NCBI RefSeq assembly: GCF_000829435.1
Contig: NZ_JXRP01000018.1
Span: forward strand, 310,001 to 374,000
Reading direction: 5' to 3'
DNA length: 64,000 nucleotides
Source: Jeotgalibacillus soli
GTDB taxonomy: Bacteria; Bacillota; Bacilli; Bacillales; Jeotgalibacillaceae
The number at the start of each line of letters is the position of its first letter. Positions within the stretch are counted from its first letter, which is position 1. Shown here in pieces: positions 46,959 through 55,133 of this stretch. Below the pieces are notes generated by a model. The model saw only the letters and a program-made list of their open reading frames with translations, ran no database searches and was not told the DNA's origin. A program made the position numbers and the translations under genes.

Positions 46959-47120
46959 TCCAAGACTTCCTTATGCATTCAAGATTTTGTGTCTTCAATA
47001 AAATACAGTAGAAATGTGTATGTGAAGTTTTTCAGCAATTTTAGATAGAGTATAACTTTCTATCATTTATTACAGTACGGTCAAGAAAGCAACAATCTAT
47101 ACGAAAACAGCGTAAATAAA

Positions 47121-47150
47121 AAAGACAATTCAATTTAATTGAACTGTCTT
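47121..47150 (-). terminator. Terminator of the LysR gene
   Basis: AAGACAATTCAA / TTGAACTGTCTT stem; the minus strand continues with TTTTTATTT. Confidence 0.82.
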
Positions 47151-47168
47151 CATGAATCTGGGAGCATA

Positions 47169-48068
47169 TCATTCATCATCTTGAGATCCCTTTGTAAGCT
47201 GTTGTTTTGTAAACTGCAGCCATTCTTTTGCAGCATAGGAGAGGTATTGATTTTTTTTCCAAATAATCGCTAGGTTCCAGCTTATTGATGGGTTTACTAC
47301 TTTAACCGAACGTACATTTTTATTTAGATTATGGCAGATACTCTCCGGTAAAAGGGAGATTCCAAGTTTGAACGCGACCATTTCTTCAATGAAAGAATGA
47401 TGAGAACTTTCAGATATTATGTGTGGCGTAAAGCCTACATTGTTACAAGAAAGAATAATTCGATCGTTTAAGACGAAGTCCTGATTAAACAAAATGAAAG
47501 CTTCATTAATCAATTCAGCTAAATGGACTTCCTCCCTATCTGCCAGGGGGTGTGCCGGGTGAAGGATGAGCTTTAGGTCTTCTTCCATAAAAGAGAAATG
47601 GTCGAAGATGTCGTTATTAGTAGGAAGAACAATAATACCAACATCAAGAAGGTTGTTTCCTACGTCTTCTTCAATTTTCTTTGAACCATCTTCTACTAGC
47701 TGAAAAGTAATCCCAGGATACTTTTCGTGAAAGCTGCTAACAATTTTTAGGAAAAAATGCGCATAAAAAATTGGAGGCAATCCAATCCGTATATGTCCTT
47801 TTTTCAGCCCCGTAAGATTGTCTAATTCCGTTTCCAAATTATTAAATGCTTTGTTAATCAATTTTGCTTGCTCCAAAATGATTTGTCCTGCATCAGTTAA
47901 GGTTAACTGTTTACGGGAACGGTCAAAAAGAGCCACTCCCAACTCGGTTTCAAGGTTTTTAATCATTTTACTAATGGTGGGCTGGGTAATAAATAAGTGG
48001 TCTGCTGCACGGGAAAAACTATTAAAATTCGATACTTCAATAAAATATTGTAAATGTTTGATATCCAA
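47169..48068 (-). CDS. LysR-family transcriptional regulator
   Basis: A 299-residue regulator. The N-terminal winged HTH is MDIKHLQYFIEVSNFNSFSR and AADHLFITQPTISKMIKNLE. The effector domain (about 90-295) begins GHIRIGLPPIFYAHFFLKIV and has the two-lobe periplasmic-binding fold. The best similarity by eye is to CidR/CitR/YwbI-type regulators of bacilli. The neighbouring genes are a pseudogene and an empty interval, so the target is not apparent; the divergent side (48069-48600) has no gene. Confidence 0.9.
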   Translation of the reverse strand: MDIKHLQYFIEVSNFNSFSRAADHLFITQPTISKMIKNLETELGVALFDRSRKQLTLTDAGQIILEQAKLINKAFNNLETELDNLTGLKKGHIRIGLPPIFYAHFFLKIVSSFHEKYPGITFQLVEDGSKKIEEDVGNNLLDVGIIVLPTNNDIFDHFSFMEEDLKLILHPAHPLADREEVHLAELINEAFILFNQDFVLNDRIILSCNNVGFTPHIISESSHHSFIEEMVAFKLGISLLPESICHNLNKNVRSVKVVNPSISWNLAIIWKKNQYLSYAAKEWLQFTKQQLTKGSQDDE

Positions 48069-48520
48069 TTTCGTACACCTGCTTATAGCTATTTTTTGGA
48101 GTATTACTAAGGAGCAGTTTCAATGAATTAATTGGGTGTTTGTCCTATTGATCTATCTGCTTTTTTCTCTATTTAATGATTATTGTAAAGAATAAACAAA
48201 AATAATTGCTGCAGCATTCAACGGAATGATCAAGATAAGTGTTAAAAATGTGAATAAAGAAAAAAATTTATCGTCTTTAAATATTTCACCATATTTTAGA
48301 GTATTAAACTATTTTTAATTCAAATCCTATTAAATTAGGTTGAATGTTTCTTTAATTGAACGATGTTTTGTAGAAATTTATGATACATATATAAATATAA
48401 TTCTCTAAGTTCAACGATTTAGCATTCAATAAAGGAAGAATAGTATGTATGAGTGATGTGAAAATCTTCATAGCTTGGTTTAGGTGAAGAGATATGCGAA
48501 ATTTTATTAATAAGTACAAC
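48069..48520. other. Gene-free interval
   Basis: Very A+T-rich, with no frame that carries a ribosome binding site. It includes the LysR promoter region on its left. Confidence 0.5.
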
Positions 48521-48521
48521 A

Positions 48522-48568
48522 TAAAAGAGTCCGATGTATCCTTAAATTCAGGATTTTCGGACTCTTTT
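48522..48568 (-). terminator. Terminator of the 49-residue gene
   Basis: AAAAGAGTCCGA..ATCC with GGAT..TCGGACTCTTTT forms a long stem. It lies downstream of the small gene on the minus strand. Confidence 0.82.
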
Positions 48569-48622
48569 CGATGACCTAAACCAAACCCAAGAAGGTTAAA
48601 CTCCTTGGCGAGACTGAATGTC

Positions 48623-48772
48623 TTACTGAATTTGTTTGTAGCCAAGGGAGACCAACTGATGTAAATTTTCACGTCGAACACTGTAAAAATTTTCGTCGTC
48701 CGCAGTGACCGTGACATAGTCTTCCGTGAGCATATCCATTTCCTCGCCTAAAAAATCGTCAAGTTTGCGCAT
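48623..48772 (-). CDS. Small acidic hypothetical protein (49 aa)
   Basis: ATG 48772 follows AAAGGAGGGACT by 4-8 bases, an excellent site. The product begins MRKLDDFLGEEMDMLTEDYV and ends ENLHQLVSLGYKQIQ. It is acidic, compact and without Cys or a membrane segment. A strong terminator lies 55 bases downstream. No family is recognised. Site, codon use and terminator together make it a credible gene. Confidence 0.65.
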   Translation of the reverse strand: MRKLDDFLGEEMDMLTEDYVTVTADDENFYSVRRENLHQLVSLGYKQIQ

Positions 48773-49015
48773 TCAGAGTCCCTCCTTTCATTGTTATAAT
48801 TATATTAACTGAAAATTAAAAATATATATATCCGCCAAAAGGCTGAATTATTATAATGGATAAGTTATAAAAACTCACATCAAATGAATGTATACTTGGT
48901 GATTACTATTTTGAAATTTTAATTGGGACGGTGTCTTTTCTCGCTGCTTTTCGCTATCTAACTAGTGTAGGGAGTCATTTAATTGATCAACCTCAAGTGA
49001 AAAGGAGTGGATACA

Positions 49016-49822
49016 ATGTCCTGGTTGCCGTATTATCAAACATTTCATTCAAAAGAAGAGCTGAATCGCGCGGTAAAGAAGCATCTTTCTGAAAATGCTC
49101 ATAATATGAAGGAAGCTGAACGAATTCTTTTTCAGTTGATCAGCCGTTATGCGGTTAAATTTCCGGGTGCTGCTCATTTAAAAGCAGCGACGATGGCAGA
49201 GCATATGGGCTGCTCTGAAAAAACAATACGACGTCTTCTCATACTGCTGGAATCCAAGAGGATGATTAAAAAAATCCCAACGATCCGAAAAGTCAGCGGA
49301 GGAAAAGGAGCCAATGTCATCATTATTCAATCTTATGATGAAAAGGCTGAAAAATGTCTTGAATATACACATAATGACCAGTCGGAATTGTCCAGTCGCA
49401 CTTCTGCTGAAACCTCTACTGCCACAAGTAATAAACCTCGAAATTCTTCAAATGAAACCATTACTTCTTTTAAGCAAAAAGATCCTTTAAAGAATTTACA
49501 AGATACGGCTGTGCCAGCGTCCGTTCTATCCAAAAAAATTCCTGAAGAAATTTTCACTGCCATGTCCAAATATTTCAGTAACGATGCAGAAGCCATGTAT
49601 TCGTATTATGGGTTGCTGCTCCGAGCAAAGGCATCGGTTGCAAAGGACCTGCGAATTGAGGAAAGTCCTGAACCGTTTATTGAAGCCTGGCACGGAGTAA
49701 TATTAAAGGCAAAGCAAGGAAAGGTACGCTCGCTCAACAGCTATTTATACAGGGCTTGGCAGCAGGCGGCGCTAACGGCTTTAAGACAAAAAAATCCTAT
49801 TTTTAATTGGCTTGAATCGTAA
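49016..49822 (+). CDS. Helix-turn-helix domain protein, unknown
   Basis: A 268-residue protein from ATG 49016 after AAAAGGAGTG. An HTH (AATMAEHMGCSEKTIRRLLILLESKRMIKKI) lies at about 60-92, like the N-terminus of phage-type replication initiators and FaeA/ArsR-like modules. A low-complexity Ser/Thr/Asn linker covers about 125-160, and a C-terminal helical domain follows (LNSYLYRAWQQAALTALRQK). It is the first of a row of small genes (DUF1659, DUF2922, YvrJ) with a spacing of 68 bases to the next. Regulation of that row is plausible but unproven. Confidence 0.75.
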   Translation: MSWLPYYQTFHSKEELNRAVKKHLSENAHNMKEAERILFQLISRYAVKFPGAAHLKAATMAEHMGCSEKTIRRLLILLESKRMIKKIPTIRKVSGGKGANVIIIQSYDEKAEKCLEYTHNDQSELSSRTSAETSTATSNKPRNSSNETITSFKQKDPLKNLQDTAVPASVLSKKIPEEIFTAMSKYFSNDAEAMYSYYGLLLRAKASVAKDLRIEESPEPFIEAWHGVILKAKQGKVRSLNSYLYRAWQQAALTALRQKNPIFNWLES

Positions 49823-49890
49823 CTTTTTTACTCAGGGGTGTCTCTTGGCAGGATGAACAGCTATATAGAGGGTGAAGGGAGGTGAGCAGG

Positions 49891-50109
49891 ATGGCACAAA
49901 TTTTTGTAAATGATGTAAAGCTTCGCCTTGTGTTTGAAGCGGGACTTGGCAACGAGGGTATGCCGATTTTGAAAAATAAAACGTTCAACCGCGTTCGCTT
50001 AACGGTTACACCAGAAGAGCTGTACAATACCGCTGCTGCTATTGCTTCATTGAGTGACTATGCTTTATTTGAAGTGAACCGCCTTGAAAAGGCCGCTGTT
50101 GCTCAGTAA
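49891..50109 (+). CDS. DUF1659 family protein
   Basis: A 72-residue protein; ATG 49891 is 7 bases after GGAGGTG. The family pattern is KLRLVFEAGLGNEGMPILKN, KTFNRVRLTVTPEELYNTAA and a C-terminal short helix and strand. DUF1659 proteins are small, of unknown role, and nearly always paired with DUF2922 and YvrJ, as here. Confidence 0.9.
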   Translation: MAQIFVNDVKLRLVFEAGLGNEGMPILKNKTFNRVRLTVTPEELYNTAAAIASLSDYALFEVNRLEKAAVAQ

Positions 50110-50143
50110 TGTGAAAATCTAGAAAGTGAAGGGAGGAGACAGT

Positions 50144-50362
50144 GTGATTAAAACATTGGAGCTGCAATTTACAACGCAAGAAGGCGGAACATCATCCATC
50201 AGCATCGAGGCACCAAAGGAATCTATAGATCCTGCTGCTATTAAAGCGGCGATGGAGGCCATTATCGCAGGAAATGCCTTTACTTCACCATCAGGCGGAC
50301 TAGTTGCCATAAAAGGTGCTAGACTGGTTGCGCGTGAAGTAACGCAAGTAGAAATCGTGTAA
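50144..50362 (+). CDS. DUF2922 family protein
   Basis: A 72-residue protein from a GTG at 50144 after GGGAGGAG. It has the family outline LELQFTTQEGGTSSISIEAP, DPAAIKAAMEAIIAGNAF and GLVAIKGARLVAREVTQVEI. Its role is unknown. It lies 34 bases after the DUF1659 gene in the same transcript. Confidence 0.9.
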   Translation: MIKTLELQFTTQEGGTSSISIEAPKESIDPAAIKAAMEAIIAGNAFTSPSGGLVAIKGARLVAREVTQVEIV

Positions 50363-50368
50363 AAAGTA

Positions 50369-50402
50369 GAGATGGTCAAGCGTTGCTTGGCCATCTTTTT
50401 AT
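50369..50402 (+). terminator. Hairpin between the DUF2922 and yvrJ-like genes
   Basis: GATGGTCAAGC / GCTTGGCCATC stem with a 3-base loop followed by TTTTTAT. Read-through is needed for the next gene, so it may lower its expression. Confidence 0.75.
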
Positions 50403-50417
50403 AAAGGAGGAGAATAA

Positions 50418-50555
50418 ATGGAGCAATGGATGTCATTTATCAGTGAGCTAGGATTTCCAATCATTGTGACGCTGTATCTTCTGCACAGGATCGAAGCAAA
50501 GCTCGAAGCGGTCATTCAATCCATTCAGCATTTACCTGAAAGAATTAAATTATAA
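50418..50555 (+). CDS. YvrJ family small protein (45 aa)
   Basis: ATG 50418 follows AAAGGAGG by 7 bases. The product MEQWMSFISELGFPIIVTLY LLHRIEAKLE.. has the YvrJ pattern: one amphipathic or membrane helix with GFPI followed by a charged helix (IEAKLEAVIQSIQHLPERI). The layout resembles holin-like or phage small proteins. Its function is unknown. It completes the DUF1659-DUF2922-YvrJ set. Confidence 0.85.
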   Translation: MEQWMSFISELGFPIIVTLYLLHRIEAKLEAVIQSIQHLPERIKL

Positions 50556-50615
50556 CCTCTTGAAGAAAAACAATCGTACCAAAGCTTTGTTAAGTACGCT
50601 TTATGTATAGCATAT

Positions 50616-50647
50616 GCAGACGGATCCTTAAAGGGTTCGTTTTTTTG
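50616..50647 (+). terminator. Terminator after the yvrJ-like gene
   Basis: A ten-base stem ACGGATCCTT / AAGGGTTCGT with two G-T pairs, followed by TTTTTTT. Confidence 0.65.
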
Positions 50648-50761
50648 GATCAACCTTGTAGAAAAAGTAGAATTACATTTGTTATAATAAAAAATACAAT
50701 AAAAACACGATTCGTAGGCAGCAACTGTTTTTATTGCAATTAATGATAAGGTGGGCGTATT

Positions 50762-51736
50762 GTGTTGGAAAAAAATAAATACAGCGTATTGCTGTACTAT
50801 AAATATGTAACCATTGAAGATCCAGCTGAGTTTGCGAAAGAACATAAAGCGTTGTGTGATGAAATTGGTTTAATGGGCCGTATTTTAGTAGCAAATGAAG
50901 GAATCAATGGAACTGTTTCTGGAACCAAAGAACAAACTGAAAGCTATATGGAGGCAATGAGGAACGACCCCCGCTTCCATGACACAGTGTTTAAAATTGA
51001 TGAATCAGAAGAACATGCCTTTAAAAAAATGAAGGTGCGTCATCGTAAAGAGCTCGTGACACTTCGCTTAGAAAATGATATTAATCCTCTTCAAACAACC
51101 GGTAAATATCTTTCTCCAGCAGAATTCTATGAGCAAATGCAAGCAGAGGATACGGTCGTTATTGATGCAAGAAACGACTATGAGTACGATCTAGGCCACT
51201 TTAGAGGGGCCATTAAACCGGAAATTCAGAACTTCCGAGAACTTCCTGAATGGATTCGTGAAAACAAAGAACAGTTTGAAGGCAAAAAAATTCTCACCTA
51301 TTGTACAGGGGGAATTCGCTGCGAAAAGTTTTCAGGCTGGCTGGTTGAGGAAGGCTTTGAAGATGTTTCCCAGCTGCATGGAGGAATCGCAACGTACGGA
51401 AAGGACGACGAAGTTCAAGGCAAGCTTTGGGATGGAATGATGTATGTTTTCGATGAAAGAATCAGTGTACCAGTCAATCAAGTGGAGCACGTTGTCGTCG
51501 GAAAGGACTACTTTACCGGAGAGCCATGTGAGCGCTATGTAAACTGTGCCAACCCTGCATGCAACAAGAAAATACTTTGTTCAGAAGAGAATGAAGCCTT
51601 CTATCTGAGAAGCTGTTCACATGAATGCCGTGTAGATGAAAGAAATCGCTATGTGATTCAACACGGTCTAACGGCTGAAGAGGTTGAAGTGCAATTGCAC
51701 AAAATTGAGTCTGCAGCTAAAACCGCAGTATGCTGA
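50762..51736 (+). CDS. trhO: tRNA uridine(34) hydroxylase TrhO (rhodanese-like)
   Basis: A 324-residue protein with an N-terminal ferredoxin-like domain ([37 protein letters not shown]) and a central rhodanese domain ([18 protein letters not shown], catalytic Cys in [17 protein letters not shown]). A C-terminal Cys-rich tail follows ([22 protein letters not shown]). TrhO (YbfQ/YceA) uses O2 to form 5-hydroxyuridine at tRNA position 34, a step towards mo5U. GTG 50762 is the best start (AAGGTGGGC). It is monocistronic. Confidence 0.93.
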   Translation: MLEKNKYSVLLYYKYVTIEDPAEFAKEHKALCDEIGLMGRILVANEGINGTVSGTKEQTESYMEAMRNDPRFHDTVFKIDESEEHAFKKMKVRHRKELVTLRLENDINPLQTTGKYLSPAEFYEQMQAEDTVVIDARNDYEYDLGHFRGAIKPEIQNFRELPEWIRENKEQFEGKKILTYCTGGIRCEKFSGWLVEEGFEDVSQLHGGIATYGKDDEVQGKLWDGMMYVFDERISVPVNQVEHVVVGKDYFTGEPCERYVNCANPACNKKILCSEENEAFYLRSCSHECRVDERNRYVIQHGLTAEEVEVQLHKIESAAKTAVC

Positions 51737-51782
51737 CGTTTAATGTGAACCTGTAATTACTAAAAGTTGATAAAATACAAGA

Positions 51783-51811
51783 AAAAGGACTCCAGGAGAG
51801 TCCTTTTTTCT
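51783..51811 (+). terminator. Terminator of trhO
   Basis: AAAGGACTCC / GAGTCCTTTT stem followed by T-run. Confidence 0.85.
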
Positions 51812-51949
51812 TGTATTAATAACTAGATAATGTCACTTTATACGGATAATTCGAAGGGTACTAGCACGTACTATATTGGCTATTATCGTTTTCTTTAATG
51901 TTTCAATAAAAGTAAGCCTTAGGAGATCGACTCTCATAAGGCTTTTGAT

Positions 51950-52390
51950 ATGGATGGAGCATTGAAGGACGGCTGATTGTTCAAGGAGTATACGAAATCC
52001 CTAAGGTCCTTATCGATCATTTTACATACTTATATGATCCATATGCCTTCCTTTTAATCCTGCACAAGAAAGACCCTATGCTTATAAGATCAGAATACTA
52101 GTACGCCCAATCCGATCGGCGAGTTTAGAAGGAATTTAGCCGCTTTACCACGAACTATATCTATGATGATACTGACTTGAACGTACTGTAAGAGACCAAT
52201 GCGCATCGGATCGTCATTTCCTATGTATTCGATTCATAGAAAGGTATCTATTATCAATAAGTTGTGTACATCACGAAGAGCTCTGATCTTAACGTTTATA
52301 CTTATACTGACCCTAAAGCATAACAAAACGTCTTGATGAAGCATTTAATTCCAAAGGCCCTGATCCTAGGGGCATTTAAACCCAGGTTGA
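51950..52390 (+). pseudogene. RHS-repeat protein remnant
   Basis: With stops ignored, one frame reads YAQSDRRV, then TTNYIYDDTDLNVL, ETNAHRIVISYVFDS and KGIYYQ..VVYIT. This is the rhythm of RHS/YD repeats (NYIYDGDSLNVLYETNxxG). At least five in-frame stops lie within about 300 bases. It is the relic of a polymorphic-toxin-like or wall-associated RHS gene. No intact toxin or immunity gene is nearby. Confidence 0.55.
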
Positions 52391-52616
52391 ACACAAGGAG
52401 CGGTTCTTATTTGGGATATTTTGTAAAAATACTGAAAAATAATAAGAATTCTAAGAGTAAAAAGTGATAAATTGAAACATAGGTGCAGCTTGATTTAATA
52501 ACATTTAAAATAATTAGAAAATTATAAAAAATAATTAAAATTAAATAATATAAAGCAAAATAATGAAACCATTCCTTAGCGAAATCTAATAAGATTTGAG
52601 TAGAGGGGGAGAAAGA

Positions 52617-53402
52617 TTGGCTGAATTGCTGATTGTTGATAATGATCAACTAGCCAGACGGGAGATATGTACGATCGTAAAAGAAAGTAAATATCACTTC
52701 TTATCTATATATGAGTCAAGTACAGTTCAAAGAGGCCTGCTCCTTTTAAAGCAAAGTCAGCCAAGTGCCCTTATTATCGATCTCTCTTTACCTGATATGG
52801 ATGGTATTAAATTCGGGAGAACAGCACTTCAATTGTATCCTTCGCTGCCGGTAATTGTCGCCACTCAGCTAAAGATGTTTGAACTAGCTCAAGACGCGAT
52901 TAACTCTGGTTTTTCTTCTTATTTATTGAAACCGCTTTCAAAAAATGAGTTAATTGAAACATTTGACCGGGTGCTGGCTCCAGAGATTAGTTCGGAATTA
53001 AATATGGGGACCAATAAACGATCGGGTCAGTTTTTATCAGATATCAAAAATCCAATCGAAAGCACGATCCAGTATATTCAAATGAACTACGGCGAACAAC
53101 TAACATTAAAGGGAATAGCCGATCTTGTGTATTTGAGCCCTTCCTACTTCAGCCGTCTATTTAAAGAAGATACTGGAATGACATTTGTTGAGTATTTATC
53201 ATTTGTCAGGGTTCAAAAAGCAAAAGGAATGCTTCGGCTTTCTTCTTTGCCAATTGAAGTGATTGCAAACAACACCGGTTTTGCAAATTCAAGTTATTTT
53301 GCCACAGCATTCAAAAAAATTGTAGGAAAAACACCGAGTGAATATCGGGAACAATTTCACTGGAAATCAAGGGCATCTTTAAAAGCTGACAGCGGGAGGT
53401 GA
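52617..53402 (+). CDS. Response regulator with AraC-type DNA-binding domain
   Basis: A 261-residue protein from a TTG at 52617, 6 bases after AGGGGGAG. The receiver domain (1-120) has the acidic pair in LIVDND, phosphoacceptor Asp55 in IIDLSLPDMDG and Lys in YLLKPLSK. The C-terminus (about 150-250) is an AraC/XylS double HTH (LTLKGIADLVYLSPSYFSRL; IEVIANNTGFANSSYFATAF). It lies 7 bases before xdhC in the same direction and probably controls the molybdo-hydroxylase operon. No histidine kinase is in the window. Confidence 0.92.
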   Translation: MAELLIVDNDQLARREICTIVKESKYHFLSIYESSTVQRGLLLLKQSQPSALIIDLSLPDMDGIKFGRTALQLYPSLPVIVATQLKMFELAQDAINSGFSSYLLKPLSKNELIETFDRVLAPEISSELNMGTNKRSGQFLSDIKNPIESTIQYIQMNYGEQLTLKGIADLVYLSPSYFSRLFKEDTGMTFVEYLSFVRVQKAKGMLRLSSLPIEVIANNTGFANSSYFATAFKKIVGKTPSEYREQFHWKSRASLKADSGR

Positions 53403-53409
53403 AAAAATT

Positions 53410-54531
53410 ATGATTGCCATTCAAAAGGAAATACAAAGATGTATACAAAACGGGTTAAGTGGTGTAATCGGAACCATCATTTCCACAGAGGGCTCTACCT
53501 ATCAAAAAACAGGAGCCAAATGCTTCATTCATGAGGATGGAAAAATCACGGGGCTTCTAAGCGGCGGATGTGTTGAAGGGGATTTAAAGGAATACGCTTT
53601 TCAAATAATAGAATCAGGAATTCCGCAAATCGTTGAGTATGATTTTCAAGATGAGGGTGATCTTGTTTGGGGCCTTGGATTAGGCTGCAACGGCAAAATG
53701 GATATTTTTCTTGAGCCTTTTCTTCCAAAGCAGGAATACGAAAGAGCCGTCAGTATTGATGCGTATTATAAAGCTGCGTTAATGAAACCGATGCACTGTA
53801 TAACCATTATTAGGTCTGCTGAACAATCATTAGTCGGAACGAAATGGATGATTGATCCTGAATCGGAAGAATTTCCCGAAATAGAAAATAAGGAGATCCT
53901 CATCGACTATTTACATCAGCGGGAAACGCTGAAAAATGGTCGAAGCATGATAGAGGAGAAATGCGAACTTCAAGTTTTTTATGAATGTACGACCCCGCCT
54001 CCGCAGCTTATGATTTTTGGAGCTGGACCTGATGCTGTTCCAATTGTGCGAATGGCGAAATCATTAAATTGGCAGGTTACGGTGTTGGACTACAGACCGG
54101 CATTTGCAACGGAAGAGAATTTTCCAGAGGCGGATCGGCTACTCATTTATCCTGCTGGAACAGCTCCTGTGATTGAACTTAACAGGAACTCCTATGTTAT
54201 TTTAATGACGCATAATTTTTTGCAGGATCAGCTCATACTGGAGCATATTTTGACTAAAGACGCAGCGTACATCGGACTGCTTGGCCCAAGAAAAAGAACG
54301 AATGAATTAATTAAAACGAGTATGAGTCTTGAAATGAATATGAAAATTGATGAAATTCATAGTCCGATTGGCTTGGATATTGGCTCAAAAACGCCTGAAG
54401 AAATCGCATTGAGTATAATAGCCGAAATCATGCTCGTGTATCGCGGGGGAACAGGTTCAAGGCTTAGTGACGTGAAATCACACCCTTTAGTGGAAACTCA
54501 GAGAGGATGTGAGGTGTTATTGAACACATAA
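53410..54531 (+). CDS. XdhC/CoxI-family molybdenum cofactor insertion protein
   Basis: A 373-residue protein. The N-terminal XdhC_CoxI domain contains VIGTIISTEGSTYQKTGAKC and LLSGGCVEGDL; the C-terminal Rossmann domain has LMIFGAGPDAVPIVRMAKSL, and the end is GLDIGSKTPEEIALSIIAEI. XdhC proteins bind the molybdenum cofactor and deliver the sulfurated form to xanthine-oxidase-family enzymes; B. subtilis PucA is a homologue. Its partner enzyme is encoded just downstream. The following mocA-like gene starts within its last codons. Confidence 0.92.
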   Translation: MIAIQKEIQRCIQNGLSGVIGTIISTEGSTYQKTGAKCFIHEDGKITGLLSGGCVEGDLKEYAFQIIESGIPQIVEYDFQDEGDLVWGLGLGCNGKMDIFLEPFLPKQEYERAVSIDAYYKAALMKPMHCITIIRSAEQSLVGTKWMIDPESEEFPEIENKEILIDYLHQRETLKNGRSMIEEKCELQVFYECTTPPPQLMIFGAGPDAVPIVRMAKSLNWQVTVLDYRPAFATEENFPEADRLLIYPAGTAPVIELNRNSYVILMTHNFLQDQLILEHILTKDAAYIGLLGPRKRTNELIKTSMSLEMNMKIDEIHSPIGLDIGSKTPEEIALSIIAEIMLVYRGGTGSRLSDVKSHPLVETQRGCEVLLNT

Positions 54532-55130
54532 ATCCAAAGATTTGGGGGATCGTCCTTGCGGCAGGCTTTTCAAGAAGGATGGGAACCGCTAAAATGCTCC
54601 TCCCTTTTAAAGAGAAATCGATTTTCCGGCATGTGATTGATCAAGGCTTACATTCACAGTTATACGGAATAACGGCCGTAGTGAATGCTGATATCCCGGA
54701 GCTGATAAAGGAAGCTTCGGCTGTCGGAGCCATTCATACCATTCTTAACGATCGTGCTTCTAATGAGATGTCCCAGTCGATGAAAAAAGGGCTGCAATCG
54801 GTGCCTAAGGATGCGGACGCAGCCATGTTTTTACTGGGAGACCAGCCATTAGTAACATCAAACGATATCAATATCGTCATAAGAGATTACTATTCTCAGA
54901 AACCCCGGCCCTTGATTGTACAGGCAAGCTATGAAAATCAAAAGGGACATCCGGTGCTTTTCAGTAGATGCTTGTTTCCTCCATTATTGAGGGTTACTGG
55001 AGATGAAGGTGGAAGATCTGTTATCCACAAATATCAACAACAGGTTTATTACGCAACGATGCAAAAGAAAATGGCTCCAGATATTGATACAAAAGCAGAT
55101 TATCAAGCATTGCTTCGGGAGGAGATATAG
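54519..55130 (+). CDS. MocA-like molybdenum cofactor cytidylyltransferase (PucB-like)
   Basis: A nucleotidyltransferase of about 203 residues. The GTP/CTP-binding loop WGIVLAAGFSRRMGTAKMLLPF is at the N-terminus. The homology begins before the first ATG (54579), which lies inside the loop, so translation must begin upstream. The only in-frame possibility after the stop at 54510 is a rare start, most likely ATT 54519 behind GAGG. It overlaps xdhC and may be coupled to it. MocA adds CMP to molybdopterin for xanthine-oxidase-family enzymes. Later motifs are AAMFLLGDQPLVTSNDI and GHPVLFSRCLFPPLLRV. Confidence 0.88.
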   Translation: MEHINPKIWGIVLAAGFSRRMGTAKMLLPFKEKSIFRHVIDQGLHSQLYGITAVVNADIPELIKEASAVGAIHTILNDRASNEMSQSMKKGLQSVPKDADAAMFLLGDQPLVTSNDINIVIRDYYSQKPRPLIVQASYENQKGHPVLFSRCLFPPLLRVTGDEGGRSVIHKYQQQVYYATMQKKMAPDIDTKADYQALLREEI

Positions 55131-55133
55131 CAA

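Noticed and set aside
47169-48068. LysR protein as regulator of the Mo-hydroxylase operon (like HmfR1)
   Set aside because: It is over 4 kb away, separated by unrelated genes and terminators, and the operon has its own response regulator.
48352-48717. Minus-strand frame of 121 codons
   Set aside because: It overlaps a strong terminator and, in another frame, the better supported 49-residue gene with an excellent ribosome binding site; its own start has none.
52407-52649. Minus-strand hydrophobic frame before the response regulator
   Set aside because: It covers the promoter and start of the regulator and is a product of very A+T-rich DNA.
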